From positions 21,602,001 through 21,666,000 of the forward strand of contig NC_132970.1 in assembly GCF_047496725.1 (NCBI RefSeq): a stretch of DNA of 64,000 nt, given 5' to 3'. Each line of letters begins with the position of its first letter. The stretch's first letter is position 1. Made by a program: the position numbers and the translations under genes. The notes under the pieces are model-generated. The model had not been told where the DNA came from. It was given only the letters and a program-made list of their open reading frames with translations, and ran no database searches. This stretch comes from Anoplolepis gracilipes (lineage: Eukaryota > Arthropoda > Insecta > Hymenoptera > Formicidae). Shown in pieces: positions 51,455 to 64,000 of the stretch.

Positions 51455-51880
51455 GAACCGGCATCCTCTGTAGTCAAGCGTAATTTGCACAAGAGTCTCT
51501 TCAGATATGCAACGTATACAAAGGATCAAAGTATGGAACGTGTAGCGCCTATAGCCGTGTAATCGAAGCTGCATCCAGTATTCCTGTACACATATACACC
51601 AACATAAACCTGTCCTTATCTAGTGCCATAACCCGGGCACGTTAAATTGCTGCTTTCGATTACATCGACACCTCTCGAGATTACGCTTCGCAATTTCGGT
51701 ATATTGTAGGAACTTAGGATTTTGCGCTCGAGGCAGGGACAATGTTAATTACTCATTTACCTAAATGCTAAAGTGCTTGAAACAACTTTTGTCCATTGCT
51801 CCTTGTGCGTTTTGATCTTAATGTAATCTCTTTATAATTAAAAAATACCACTATTATAAGATAACAAACGTTTTCAGAAA

Positions 51881-51935
<55 letters not shown>
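51881..51935. repeat. (TA)n microsatellite
   Basis: A 55-bp TA tract with one G near its start. Confidence 0.96.
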
Positions 51936-51938
<3 letters not shown>

Positions 51939-52317
51939 ATTTGTATAATATAGCGAGAATTTTAAATCGAATTTGTATATGTATATATAAAAGATCTTTA
52001 GATTACGTAAAAAGAATAGACAAAGAGAGCAAAGAACTCTTTTATTATTGTTATAATTTTATTTATTATGTATAAAATGTTACTTATTATTTGAATACGA
52101 AAAAACTACCAAGATTTTTTATTAATCAAAAGAAAGAAAATAGATAAATTAATTAGAATGGAAAATTATGGAATTTTTAAGTACATCATTTTCCTGTTTT
52201 TTTATTATGACAGGAATTTTGCGTTAGATACAACAACATATGTTGAATAAATGAATAAATGTATTAATCATTTACATATATGAAGGGAAACAAATACGTA
52301 GGTGTATGTGTAGTCAC

Positions 52318-52341
52318 AAAAAAAAAAAAAAAAAAAAAAAA
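52318..52341. repeat. Poly-A run of 24
   Basis: Homopolymer tract. It might mark the 3' end of an old retroposed insertion, but no upstream body is recognisable. Confidence 0.92.
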
Positions 52342-52794
52342 GATTAACCAAAGACAAAAAAAGTGAGTATAAAAGAATCGCGAAGAGACACTGATCGAAT
52401 CTGTCAAGTTGTGAAAAAAATATTAGTATTCAGATAACGAAAAATGAATGCGTAGGAACAATGAGTACCGCCTGTTGTTTTTTTTTCTAGAATGACACCT
52501 AATTTTCCGCACTTCAACCTTAATCTAACCGATTCTTCTACTGTCCTCTTCAGATATCTATAGACTTTTGCAACTTTTTTACAACGCTTTCTCTTATTCT
52601 CTTAAAAATATAATCTTTGATGTATTATTAATAATTATTAATGATTAAGGCACACAATTTTTTACATACATTTCAATTTTTTACTTAATTTTTACTTACA
52701 GTCAACTTTGGGATTTATGTATATATTTATAATAAAAAAATATTTGATAAGAAAAATTGGCCTCTATCATTGCATTATATTTAATAATATAATT

Positions 52795-52872
52795 TTCTAT
52801 ATCATTAATAGCTATTAATATTATTAATGCTATTTCTATATCATTAATAGCTATTAATATTATTAATGCTAT
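52795..52872. repeat. Exact two-copy tandem repeat, 39-bp unit
   Basis: Units starting TTCTATATCATTAATAGC at 52795 and 52834 are identical over 38 or more bp. Each contains nested ATTAAT/TAATATTATTAATG dyads. The near-perfect identity indicates a recent duplication. Confidence 0.93.
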
Positions 52873-52968
52873 GTCATATTTTATTATTAGTATACATTAA
52901 GGTATAAAATAAATAGATTAATTCACATATTATAATATTTTACAATTATTTTAAAAATACAAAACAAA

Positions 52969-53065
52969 TATATATATATATATATATATTCTTATTAGAA
53001 CTGACTTACTTTCTCTCACTCTCCCTCTCTCTCTCTCTTTCTCTTTCTCTCTCTCTTTGTCTCTA
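52969..53065. repeat. (TA)n and (CT)n microsatellites
   Basis: A TA tract at 52969-52989, then a CT-rich tract with CCC and TTT interruptions from about 53013 to 53065. Confidence 0.93.
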
Positions 53066-54258
53066 TTTAAAAGGACGCGTCAATCTTTCGTGGCTTTTGG
53101 CGAGAGGCGACAAGGAATCCGCACTCGACTCTCGTGAAATTATTCAACGTGCGCACATGTCGAATGCACATTCTTCTTTCGTCTTCGGCAAAAGCCTTGA
53201 GTTCCGATTGGTAGCACGACTCAATTTCCCGCACCTCAGTAGCCGCAACGCTTCGAGTGGCTAAAGTCTAGAGAGGGGACTTGAAATTTCCAGGAACCAA
53301 TTTGTCAGAGCTCAAGGCAGTTTTCCGCCTTCTCCTACTCTCTCTTCGTTTCTCTTTCTTCTTCCTCTATTTCTTCTTTTTTTTTTTTTTTCTTTTTATT
53401 TACGACTCGCATAAATCGACATGGATTGCCGGTGATTCGCGAAACTTTCACGATACGGCTGTAGACGGCGGGTTTTACTAACCCTCTACTGGCCATCGCA
53501 CCTCAGTAGTCTCTTGAGAGAGAAAGGGATGTAGGTAGATAAATAGAAAGACGTATAGAGAGAAAGAGGAAGAGAGAAAAGGATGGGGAATGGAGAAAGC
53601 GAAAACCCTCGATAAATCATCATGGGGCTCTAATTCTCGCCACAGTTTATATGTTATTGCATTTATCACGAGTACGTGACTCGAGTTCGAGTCGAGCGAG
53701 TTCGCGCGGACACGCGTTGCACATACGCGAGATGTGTTATGTGGTACGTGAGGACATATATTACGCCCGGAATACATGTGTGCGCGAGAGCCGCGCAACG
53801 CGACGTCCATGAAAACCTATAATGAAATATCTCTGACGTGTCGTAAATTTTCGCCCAACACAGGCCGACTATTTGCAAATTGTCCCACCGACGCGACGGC
53901 GACGCGACACTTCGCGTCGCGCGGATTCGACGGTAACCCGCGCGGATTGTCTTCGACGCGTTCGCGTCTAATCTCAGCTTTTCTTTCGTCCCACCCACCC
54001 GATGCCCTGCGAAACGACCGTAAAATATGACTGCAACTGGTGCACATCGGTGTTGGATCTCTCAACAGGCCAAACCGTTGTTTGTAGAGATTGGCTTGAA
54101 TTATAGCGCAGATCGCGCATCTCTGCGTGCTTTTCGCTCCGGGATGTCCAATTTTCTTTTGCTCGCGCATACCGAAATTTGTCTTCCTTGTTTCGTGCCA
54201 CGGTGTGAACATATTTTAGACTTACAGCGTGAATTACGCAACTGTATTTTGGTTTCAG

Positions 54259-54283
54259 TTTTTTTTTTTTTTTTTTTTTTTTT
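54259..54283. repeat. Poly-T run of about 25
   Basis: The longest T homopolymer in the window. No associated element body is recognised. Confidence 0.92.
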
Positions 54284-57191
54284 ACGACTTGAACGAACGT
54301 TGATGTCCGTGAGAATTACGAACTACGTTCCAGACAGTTTTATTGCGAGAAGTATAATTGCTTATATTTGCGTATGCACGTAAAACTATAAAATATGTGT
54401 CTTTGTAAATTGTAATTATAATTTAAGTTATCTTATTGTATTTATTTTGACTTGTTTCTTTCGTAAATGCTTTGCTATAATTACTCTTTATCGATTAGAT
54501 CTCTCATATCTTCTCAGCGTGTAATTTATAACTATGATTTATGGAAAAATATAAAATATAAAAATAAGATATATAAGATAAGTATAAAAATAATTTTGAT
54601 CATGGATTCTAATAAAATATTAGTTACGCTTAATAAGAATTTTTCGCACGATTTATAACTAATAAATTCATCTCTCGTTTCTGCAAACTAAATTGCGGGA
54701 ACGAGAGCGCAAAAAGATTCTACCATTCAAGAGCTTCATTCTGAGCCATTCGGGAGATTCGTTTGGAATGACGAAGTAGCACCGTAAGTGCTTTCAAAGA
54801 ATGCTCGAATTCAGGTCTGAAATTTACTTAAATTGCCTCCCTAAAGAGACATTTGAACTTTCCGTTATGACATTTTATATTACAAAATATTTTTACCGCA
54901 TAAAAAGTACTTATTGACATTTTAACTTACTTTTATGCATTTTTTTTATATGTCAAATAAATTATACTCATTCAATAAAATATTGTTATATTTATAAATA
55001 TAATTGCGTTCGCGTAAAGCATACAAAGCTTGGCAAAATAATATTTCTTTCTTATTAATTGCATCACACAATGTTGTTTGTTATTATTACACATTTTTCA
55101 GAATTTCTACAGATATACTACAGCTGAGTGCATTTTGTTCGAAACGTTTCGTGCAATCTATTGTGAAAGTTTGTAAGAAATGCATTTTTTCAGATTTACA
55201 CGCGAATTTCACCGGTGAATTTATCCCTTGTAGTTCGCGAATCGAAATAAATTGTGGGAATACCGAGAGGCACGCGGGAATTCTTTCCACCATCCGGTTT
55301 TTGCTTAAAGTTTCTGGCACAGAATAAATAATTTATCCAACTGGCCGCAATGAATAGCTCGCAATGTTAGAGGAAGCGAAAACTTCTGTCGCTTATTATT
55401 CGCTGTAGCACGGCATAATCATCAGCCCGGTCGCGAGTGAATCAAAAGCGAAAAGAGAGAAAGAAGCTTGGTATTTTCTGCCGAGTACTTTTCCGATTCT
55501 TTAATTCCACCTCTGCCCGCACGACTCAGTGGATCAACGTATAATTACAACGATTCGAAACTCGGGAAATGAAAATTAAGATTTTAAATGAATGCAAGAA
55601 ATAAATTGCGCTCCTGTGAATTTCGTAGATATTACGGCGAAAACTCGGCCAGAGGCGATGGTAAGACATTATTTCAATTAGGGAACATCAATTAGAAGGC
55701 ACTGGCATTAGTTCACTTTCTCGTTGCATGCTTGAAGTCACTTTGCTGAAGTTACGCCCGCTTATAGTATAGGACCGTCTTTGGAGTTTAAGAGTGTGTG
55801 AATTAATGCTGTAGCTCTTTGCGCATCCTTTGGAAGCACAGTAAGATAAGAAACGAATAAACATTCTTTGACTCCGTAAATTAGAAATGCGTAATAATAA
55901 TATTAAATATTTTACGCATTCTACAAATAAATAATTGAAAGAAAGACAATTGAAACTACATGACCCATTTATTAATTGAAGAAATTATTAGTACGAGTAT
56001 TTTATTTCCAAAAAATTGTTTAAGAAAAATTATACTTAAAAAAATATTTTTCTTGATAATTTTTCTTAATGAATAGAAACAAAACTTTTTAGTTTACTTT
56101 ATTAGATTATATTTATATTTTTAAAAAAAGCTTTTATACTTTCTTTATCATTGATAATAATAAAACATTTCAAAATTTAACATGAATCGATTATAATATA
56201 ACATATAAAAAAGAAATCAACCTTATCTACAATAAAATATTCTGACAGTTGCGAAGTGAAAGGACGAGCGAAATTGAAATTGTAATAAATTATTGAAATC
56301 CAATAGAGTTTGCAGACACGGTTGAATGAATATCTAACAATCGATACTAACCAATTTCAGGCATTTATGTTTGATATCAATTTCCCTTGGCCAATATTTT
56401 CAAAGTAACACGAGGTTATTTTAATTCCTAGTTTCGTCCTTTATCGTTGACTGTCACAGAATTGCTCGATTATTTTGTATCCTACCTCACTTTTGTCTCT
56501 TTATTTGATTTTAATTACCTCGACGAATCGATATATTATAAGAAAGAGTTAATGCAAGGGATTGTCGAGTAATTTACATTTCCAATTTCTTTTCAAAGAT
56601 CCTTGTCTCTCAATAATATATTTTGCGTGAATAAATTTTCTTTAAAGATATTTGTAAATTTGAAACAAAAGAAAGTCTGCGAAATTGACAAATGTATTTC
56701 TCGAGTTATCTGTACTTACCGTTGTAAAGTTTAATTAGTACGACTGTAATTTCCTTGCAATCACATGGCTGTTCCAGCGATGTTTAAAATAAAAAAATAT
56801 TTGATGAAAGAAATTATTTTGTTACAATTTAAAAATATATTTTAATTATAATTAAAAATATTTTTAAAATAAAAAATGCAAAGTTAATTCTTGCTTAAAT
56901 ATAATATAATATTTTTTATATGTGACCTGTAACTACATTGCATTTAAGAATACAAATGTATCTTACAATTTTCTAGAAATAATCGTACACATGTGTTTTA
57001 TATTTTCTGATATTTTCGATGTATTTTATTTTATGTTTTTCTTGAACTATGTTTATTTGTATATTGCTAGGAATATTTGCGGTTCTGACGTGTGTAAAGA
57101 TCTTTGTCAGCTTCATAGAAAACATGTAAACATCAAATATTTCAAGCGAAATCATAAATATGTGTTGTAAAGTACATATGTAGATATTTTT

Positions 57192-57246
57192 TATTCTAAG
57201 TGCTTAGAAACAAAACCTTTATTCTAAGTGATTAGAAACAAAATTA
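57192..57246. repeat. Two-copy tandem repeat, 28-bp unit
   Basis: TATTCTAAGTGCTTAGAAACAAAA recurs 28 bp later with one change (GATTAG for GCTTAG). It abuts the left arm of the large inverted repeat. Confidence 0.9.
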
Positions 57247-58904
57247 AATTAATTGGAAATTTTTACTGCATCATTTTTAATTAAAAATTTTCATGATATT
57301 TATTTATTTAATACAATATATTTAATTTAATATAATTGCATATGTGTATATAATTTAAATATTTGAATATGGATATAAATAATAAATATGTATAGACAAG
57401 GGTGTTCTAAAACCACCGTATTTTTAAGGATGGATCCTCTGGTCAATTTGGATTTGGATTCTTAGTAAAAATATCGAAGAAGGTCATCACTTTTTGCAAA
57501 CTTTCCATTTTTGCCATTATATATCTTTGTAACTAAACTAAATTAAAATTCTATTAAAGGAAATTTCACCTGAAATTAACTGAAAAATGTAATCACATTA
57601 ACCTTTTAACTCCACAAAATTTAATTTGCAAAAACCCTTTCTTTTCAATCGCTTATGACTTGAAAATTATTGATGCCTCAATATTTTCACTGAGGAAAAA
57701 TCACTTCTAAATTGATCAGAGAATCTGCCTTTAATAAATTATACGGTAGTTTTAAGAACATTCTGTATAATATATGCTTGAAGCGCTCACTTTATCGTTA
57801 TTACTTTTCAAATTCTCGATGCGTAAGAATATCGTGTATAAAAAGTATGTAAGGAGAAACTCTGTTGAAACTTCGAGTGTTAGGTGACAAGCACGGAGAT
57901 TTCCTATACATATATAATATACACGAGATATTTTTCTCTGAAATCTCTCAGAGAAGCTCAGGCGTCCTCATTAAGCCTCCTGGGGATTTCAAACCCCTCG
58001 TCAAGGAGAATCTCGCGGAAAAAAAAAGCCTACGGGATTGAAAAATCGCCCGACGTGACGCGGCAAATTGCGTCATCGTCGACGAAATAACTCGCCATAA
58101 TTATCGCCACCTGAATAATTGCGAACGTCTCGTTATCGTACCCGCGTGACTGCTTGCCAGGACTTGGCGGAAAGCGGAGCCGACCCGTTAAATGGAAATA
58201 ATTCTCCTAGGACAGCTTTTCCGTGACCCGTTTAATTCTTTCCGCGAATTTTCCAGACAATGTAGAATACGCTAATATCCTGATTCGACCGTGCCTTGCT
58301 GAACGTGGGGCTACCGCTATCTTGCTTGGCTTATGTTAATACAAGCCCTACGAAGGAAATTCATGCTATATGGAACGGAATCAGAAGCATAGACGCAAGA
58401 GGCGCGTAATAGGAGCGTGGTTGGAGCGCACGAGTTTCATAAAGTTGCATTAGCTGCGCTTAGAAATTTAACTCGAGTTCGATCCGCTTTACTGCTTGAT
58501 ATCAAAATATAGCACGTAGTTCGAATAGTTTCCTTGAGATTGAGGTGCATGCCCTCGCTAACGGTTGTTCCTTAGCTAGAGTTTGTGATAAGATAGAACT
58601 TTGTGTACAAAATTTTCAAAAATTCAAGGCAACTCTCAAAATAAATAACATTCTTTGAGAACTTTGATAGATTTGATCAAAATAAAAGTTCTAATAAATA
58701 TTAAATAATAATTAAAAGATTATACGGTGGTTTTAGGTCACCCTTGTCTCTACATATTTATTATTCATATCCGTATTCAAATATTTAAATTATACACACC
58801 TATTCAATTATATTAAATTAAATATATCGTATTAAATAAATAAATATCATGAAAATTTTTGATTAAAAATAATGCAGTAAAAATTTCCAATTAATTTAAT
58901 TTTG
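57239..58904. mobile_element. 1.67-kb segment bounded by 183-bp inverted repeats
   Basis: 57239-57421 and 58722-58904 are inverted copies of equal length, about 93% identical by eye. Shared strings include GGAAATTTTTACTGCAT and AAATTTTCATGATATTTATT. The inner ends of both arms carry ACAAGGGTG...AAAACCACCGTAT and ATACGGTGGTTTTAGG...CACCCTTGT, which look like DNA-transposon termini. The interior beyond 57770 is ordinary mixed-composition DNA without a recognisable transposase frame. I see no clear target duplication. It may be one non-autonomous long-TIR element or two opposed insertions of the same repeat. Confidence 0.7.
57398..57768. mobile_element. Nested ~370-bp TIR element sharing the same ends
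   Basis: GGTGTTCTAAAACCACCGTAT at the left is mirrored at the right by ATACGGTAGTTTTAAGAACATTC. The match extends inward (GGATCCTCTGGTCAATTTGG against AAATTGATCAGAGAATCTGC), giving imperfect inverted repeats of about 50 bp. Its left terminus overlaps the inner end of the large inverted repeat at 57239-57421, which implies related elements or a deletion derivative. Confidence 0.6.
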
Positions 58905-60794
58905 AATTATTAATATATCTTTATCAGTAAGAAAACTTTTATTTTTTTTAAGAAATTTCAAAAACAATGCGATATATGTATGCATTAAATTACATCGTTT
59001 ATGCGTAATTTTTTAAAATAAAATTATATATTGCTTAACCAATATAAATGCTTTGAATAGAAAAAAAATATTTTTATAAAGAAATCTTTTATATCTCATT
59101 GTATCGTTACGCAACATTGCTCTGAAAACGTCTGTCGATGAACAGCTTCCTGCCTCCAAGAGAGGCAAGTGCGATGGAAGATTTTCACGCTCGAAAAAAC
59201 TCAATAAATGGATGCACGGCTCTTAAGGAACGAGCGTTCAATGGAGATTGAACGTCCACGCGGCACTGAATGGTCTCGGGTGGCAAGTACAAGTGACGAT
59301 GACCGCAAAAAAATCGACTGTGTACGCATTATGAAAGAAATATCAAATGGAGCGGAAAACACAGGCGATTCTCAGCTTGCGCTTTTCTCATCCCTTTTCT
59401 TACGCCCGGTAGAAACGGTCTCATTGTAACTGGACTTCGAAGTTTTGCCACAGCTGTTGGTTCGACACGTTGAGTTAGAGTCACTCCATCAAGTTCGCCG
59501 AGGATGGAAAAGTAGAAAGCGCGGCAATTGGTGGCTTTTACCTCTAACTTGCGAAAAATGCGAGAAAATCCTGAAAACTCGCTTCACCAAAATGCGGATG
59601 CCGTGGCAAAGAGTACACTCTCGGAACTTTGACTCTTCGATCCGGGAAGAGCTCGCTATGTATTAACAATGGAATCGGAAAAACTGATTTCGTTCTTTCT
59701 TTGTGATTGAGTTAGATCTATATTTCAATTAGCAACAATGTTTCTTTTTTGTATCATCTAGTTTTAGAATTCATTTTCAAAGTAAAGAAAGTGTGGGCTA
59801 AATAATTTTAATATATTTACAATTTCTAAGTAATGTGTCTTAATACATGTATAACTGAAAGATACATTTTATGCATAATTATAAGATATATAAAATGTAT
59901 CAAGTTTTTGTGTATGTAAAATTATACGAAAGCAAGTAATGCTGGTATTTTTTGCAGCTCTTCAAGAAAATGTTTTGATATTTAAAACATTTATTTCTTT
60001 TATTAAGAACCTTACAGTTTTTTGCTTATCAATATGTATTTATAACATGACTTTTATTTTATTAAATTTATTTAAAGAAAGTATATATATTACATTTGTT
60101 CCTTAAAATTTATAAAACAATTTTCTCAGATTTATCCTGCATAAAATGTTGCAAATTTAAGATATGCAATACAAGCTTTATTATTATTATTATTTGATTA
60201 ATTAATTATAGTATTATAAACATTTTCGAGATACATACAAATATTTATTTAGAGATACAAATTCTATACAGTATTTTTTAACTTCTATTAGGGAGACGTT
60301 GCAATGTACAAGAGAAATGATTGAATTAAATCGTTTGAAAAAGTTTGCGGAGCAAAACGTGTTATATTCTATTTTCTATACCAGTCCGAGCGCACTGGTA
60401 GAAAGCAGTTCGACGTCCGGAAACGTATGTATAAAATCAGTGATTCGTATCGCCTGGGAGTAACACATTCCATAGTAACGCAAATATGGGATTCAGCATA
60501 TTGCGTCAGTAAACACCACATTCGTGTGTATTCACATTGAAACGTGGGAACACATAGCGAAGCAATAGAGATGAAGCGCTTGCCTAAATACATACTTATC
60601 CGCCTCGTGCATAGAGATGCTGTCGACTTCTTTTTTTATCTAGGATAGGCATAAAATTTTAAGCAATAAAAAAGAATAATCGCAAATTTAGTTGTATATA
60701 AATAACTATTCTCAAAATATTGTTAAAAGTTTTAATAAATTTCGAATAATTTGAAATCTCAAAATTAATATTTGATATTATAAAATTTGTTCTT

Positions 60795-60815
60795 AAAAAA
60801 AAAAAAAAAAAAAAA
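60795..60815. repeat. Poly-A run of 21
   Basis: Homopolymer tract at the boundary between AT-rich DNA and a more balanced island. Confidence 0.9.
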
Positions 60816-63058
60816 CACTAAAAATTCATGAACGGTTTAATATTTTATGTGAGAAATAATTTTCTGGAGGGAAATGCACGGTGTGCCTGTGCAACACGAC
60901 CTAAACAAATAACTGATGTATTAGTAATAACGCTAACACGCGAGATTGCTTTTTTCGAGTTGGATGAATTGCAGCCGACTAGCCCAAGCGTGATTAATAT
61001 GAATACTAACAACGCGGAAATTCGTCCCGTCGTGGCGACGGATTTCGCGCGAGCACCGCGGCGGTGGTGCACAACGATTTAATTAGTTCCCAGGTCCGTG
61101 ATTGCCCCTGTCATCTTATGAATATGCGTTATGGACATTTATTTCAAAGTTCGTTAATTCGAAATTTCTAGCTTAAAATTATAGTAGACTATGTCCCGTA
61201 ATACTGCACAAAAGATTGCAACTTTTCACGGTAATATCACGTCATCAATATTGTCACATTAATGACAGATAAAAGATTGGACGTAAATAATAACTTTTTT
61301 ATAAAAAGGTAAAAGAAAAAATTCTAAATTTGCATCAGGAACTATTATACGCATTTAAAAAATAATATGTTATTAATTATAAAAAAAACTACTGTAAAAA
61401 ACCTTTCAAAGTAATGTTATTTTAAATGTAAAAAATTGTTTTACAAATTATTTGAATATTGTGTAAAAAATATATCCTACAAAACAATCAAAAAATATCA
61501 TAAACATTATGCTAACTAAAAATTAAAACTTATAATAAATATTTTAACCAAAGAATTGTTTGAAATAATTGTTTTAATTTCCTACAAAAATAATGATAAT
61601 AAAAATTGCGTCAACTGAATAAAAATTTTTGTTATAAAATATATTTTTCTTTTATTTCCAATATTAAAAAACAGTATATCTAATAAATTGCAATATAACA
61701 TCTGTTATAAAAAAATCGTTAAAATATGAATAATCGTAGACAATCCAATAACCATATGCATATACCCTGAAAAGTTTAATAAAAAAAAGATACAAAATAA
61801 AAATACAAAATTAAAAAATTAGAAATTAATATAAAAAATATTTATACAAAATTAGAAGTAAAATAAAATATAAATAAAAAAATTAGTTAAAAAAAGTATA
61901 ATTACAGAATCACACAAAAATCTCAGATTCTAATTTTCTCTATAACGATTAATAAACAATCGAGATGTAGAAAATTTTTTAGAAACAATATGATATGTAT
62001 ATACATATATTCACAACTACATAAGTGTGAGATTACTTATTTAAGCATTCTATATGCTAACGTTATAACTGTATAACGTGCAGATATCAGAGGTGATACT
62101 CTTTCTAAACGCGTTTTCAAGCTTCTTCGCTCTACTTATTAAAGTTCGTATTTTCGGCACGAAGTTGTAATGAAGCGGTCACACGCGCTACGCGGTACAA
62201 CGTTTCTAACATTGCGGTCAAACGAAAGCGACTTTTCTCCCGCTGATATCACAGTGACTGCATGTTTCAGCAATGCGGTCGCGCAAACAAGCAGCAAGGG
62301 GTAGAATGTTTGTGGCGAGTTCTATAATATGGGCAGAAAGCCGTGGGAAACCTCACCGCGTGGAGTCAGTAGATATACCACCGTATATACGACGCGCACA
62401 ATGCGGGAGCTTACGAATTTTGCGGAAAACTCATCCATGCGTACGTCGTACGTGACCGTGCATTGCGTTATACAACTCTGGGAGAGTAATTGTGGTCGCT
62501 CCGAGTGTGAATAGCGATTACCGAATATAGTTACAGAATTCATGTAACGCGCTCCGTCGCCTCACGCCATAATGTGTACCTCCCTTGAGTAACATACGTT
62601 ATTGGAAATCTATAGATCTGTTTCGGCAATAAAATACAAATCATTTGCATAATAATAATCGTGGACTAATAAATTTTCTCTGAAATATTAGAATCAACTT
62701 AAATTGCTATTCTTATCTTAATTACGGATCTTAACTTAATTAATTTTTCTAATGTTGGACATTTATTTCTCAATTAAAGAAGGGCTCTTGCAGTAATATT
62801 CTTTTAATTTTATTCCTTGAAAAAGAACTAATGTAGACTTTTTATAAAATTGTAGCTATTAAGAAAAAAAAAATAAAATAACACGAAAAATTGTATTATC
62901 TTTAACTTAAACAATTAAATTATTTTAATAAGCTTTAAATATTTATTTTCCAGATATTACCATAATTAATAGATACTTGAAAAGAAAAATTTCTTTTAAT
63001 TTTTATTTATATAAATCAATAAACATATTCAACCATATATTCCAGTCATATTTCAACT

Positions 63059-63061
<3 letters not shown>

Positions 63062-63086
<25 letters not shown>
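63062..63086. repeat. (TA)n microsatellite
   Basis: A 25-bp TA tract. Confidence 0.95.
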
Positions 63087-63092
<6 letters not shown>

Positions 63093-64000
63093 GATATAAA
63101 TTTATCCAAATTGCCTCTAGAATTCTCTGCTTCTCTACAATTGCGGTTAATTACGAAATTCAAAGTACATAGAAGCAATATAACTACTGTATCTTAGTTC
63201 GTAGGAAGATAGTCATTGCACCTCTCGATGGACTAATAAATCTTGAGCTGCTGGAGCGCCGTTCAAGTTCCGACCGAAACCGATTCGATCAACGAACTTC
63301 TCGAGTTTGTTCCATAACGTGTGGTTTAATCGAGCAAAACCATGCTTGTAGTTGAAAACTTTTCAGCATTATTCGATAATATTCGTTGCAAGTCAAGTGA
63401 GATGCGCAGTCATTGCCGTGGGGAAAGTAATTTGAGTCAGTATATACGACGTCGTGACGTGAGATGAAACGATACAGCAAGTCTCAGCAATTAGTTCCAA
63501 TGTCTGACTTTAACGCCATCGCTACTTCCGGCCAAGTATAACACCATCCGACAGTCCTTTCATCTTCCTTATCCTCCCTTATCCTTCATAGGCCCGTTCC
63601 TAAAAGTACAGTCTGCACTGCAATACAAAGTAGGACACGCTAGGATTCAATCCTGAGTGCAAAAATAGAGGTGAGTTTAATCCTGGGGAATTACTAGAAA
63701 AAGTAAAAGTAGCGCATCAACTAATGCAAATTATTGCACAGCTTTTTCTTCGTAATATAAATATATGTATTCGATAATTTACGCGAATTTGTATTATTCA
63801 TTTTATTTCATATCGAGACCAACAAATTCAATCTTGTCGAATGTTATCAGATAAACCGAAATATCGCGATATCGCAGCTGAATCGATTTTTTAATCTGGT
63901 TCTTTTCAATCATCAAATGGATATCGCAATATCCATTCTGACCTGTCATTTATTGAATGCGAAATATGTAATGTAATTGTAAACGATCGTTAATGTATCG

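Larger units (their letters stand above)
49965..57191. other. Mostly AT-rich non-coding stretch, no gene defended
   Basis: CpG-rich patches lie at 50560-50860 and 53650-54030. Overlapping frames on both strands of the second patch (75-131 codons, 53478-54383) reflect stop-poor sequence. 55000-55330 is open for 107 codons on the plus strand but without recognisable homology. The remainder is AT-rich with homopolymers and microsatellites. Confidence 0.6.
58905..64000. other. AT-rich non-coding stretch with islands, no gene defended
   Basis: 59090-59680 has balanced composition with two consecutive 73-codon plus-strand frames (59208-59429, 59445-59666) of unknown similarity. 60840-61090 and 62090-62580 are CpG-rich, with overlapping frames on both strands. 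61190-62080 and 62600-63110 are extremely AT-rich and apparently empty. No RNA gene is recognisable. Confidence 0.6.

Noticed and set aside
53478..54383. Group of 75-131-codon frames on both strands
   Set aside because: They overlap heavily in a CpG-rich, stop-poor patch and one runs into a poly-T tract. No frame shows domain features.
55265..55282. GAGGCACGCGGGAATTC resembling the miR-124 mature sequence
   Set aside because: The match is interrupted within the mature region and no hairpin arm pairs with it nearby.
1..64000. CRISPR arrays, bacterial operons, tRNA or rRNA genes
   Set aside because: No regularly spaced direct repeats, no tRNA box A/box B pair and no rRNA core were seen. The texture is that of an animal nuclear genome.

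Overview
The window looks like non-coding DNA from an insect nuclear genome, most plausibly a hymenopteran such as an ant. The base composition is strongly AT-rich. There are many (AT)n, (CT)n and (GT)n microsatellites, and short islands rich in CpG break up the AT-rich background. Several small decayed transposons are present, and so is a Penelope-like retroelement fragment with a GIY-YIG endonuclease domain. The species assignment is an inference from texture and element types; no host gene in the window anchors it.

I found no host protein-coding exon that I can defend, and no tRNA, rRNA or snRNA gene. The open frames of 60 to 170 codons match no family I recognise. Many simply read through microsatellites (runs of Ile-Tyr from (AT)n) or through CpG-rich islands where stop codons are rare. 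The window is therefore either inside a very large intron or in an intergenic desert.

Layout. 1-4.1 kb: AT-rich DNA with a 585-bp near-perfect foldback element (749-1333) bounded by TA. 4.1-5.0 kb: a CpG-rich island with a 14-bp perfect hairpin. 5.0-16.3 kb: AT-rich sequence with a TAATTA cluster and a 12-bp hairpin. 16.3-17.6 kb: a 557-bp TIR element followed by a CpG-rich island. 17.6-24.9 kb: AT-rich, with a tandem duplication near 20 kb. 24.9-28.3 kb: diverged copies of a shared motif around AATAAATAATAA. 28.3-41 kb: AT-rich, with CpG-rich islands at 32.3-33.1 and 40.6-41.1 kb, the latter holding a perfect 32-bp palindrome. 41.27-41.49 kb: an internally deleted, inverted relative of the 16.3-kb element. 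44.65-45.58 kb: the broken Penelope-like element. 46.43-46.75 kb: a foldback MITE with an exact 8-bp target duplication. 49.35-49.96 kb: a probable TTAA-type remnant. 57.2-58.9 kb: a 1.67-kb interval flanked by 183-bp inverted repeats, with smaller TIRs nested inside. 58.9-64 kb: AT-rich with two moderately GC-rich islands.

The only protein-level signal is the retroelement endonuclease remnant at 45102-45407. The rest of the supportable content is transposon-derived inverted repeats, simple repeats, small hairpins and possible cis-regulatory islands.
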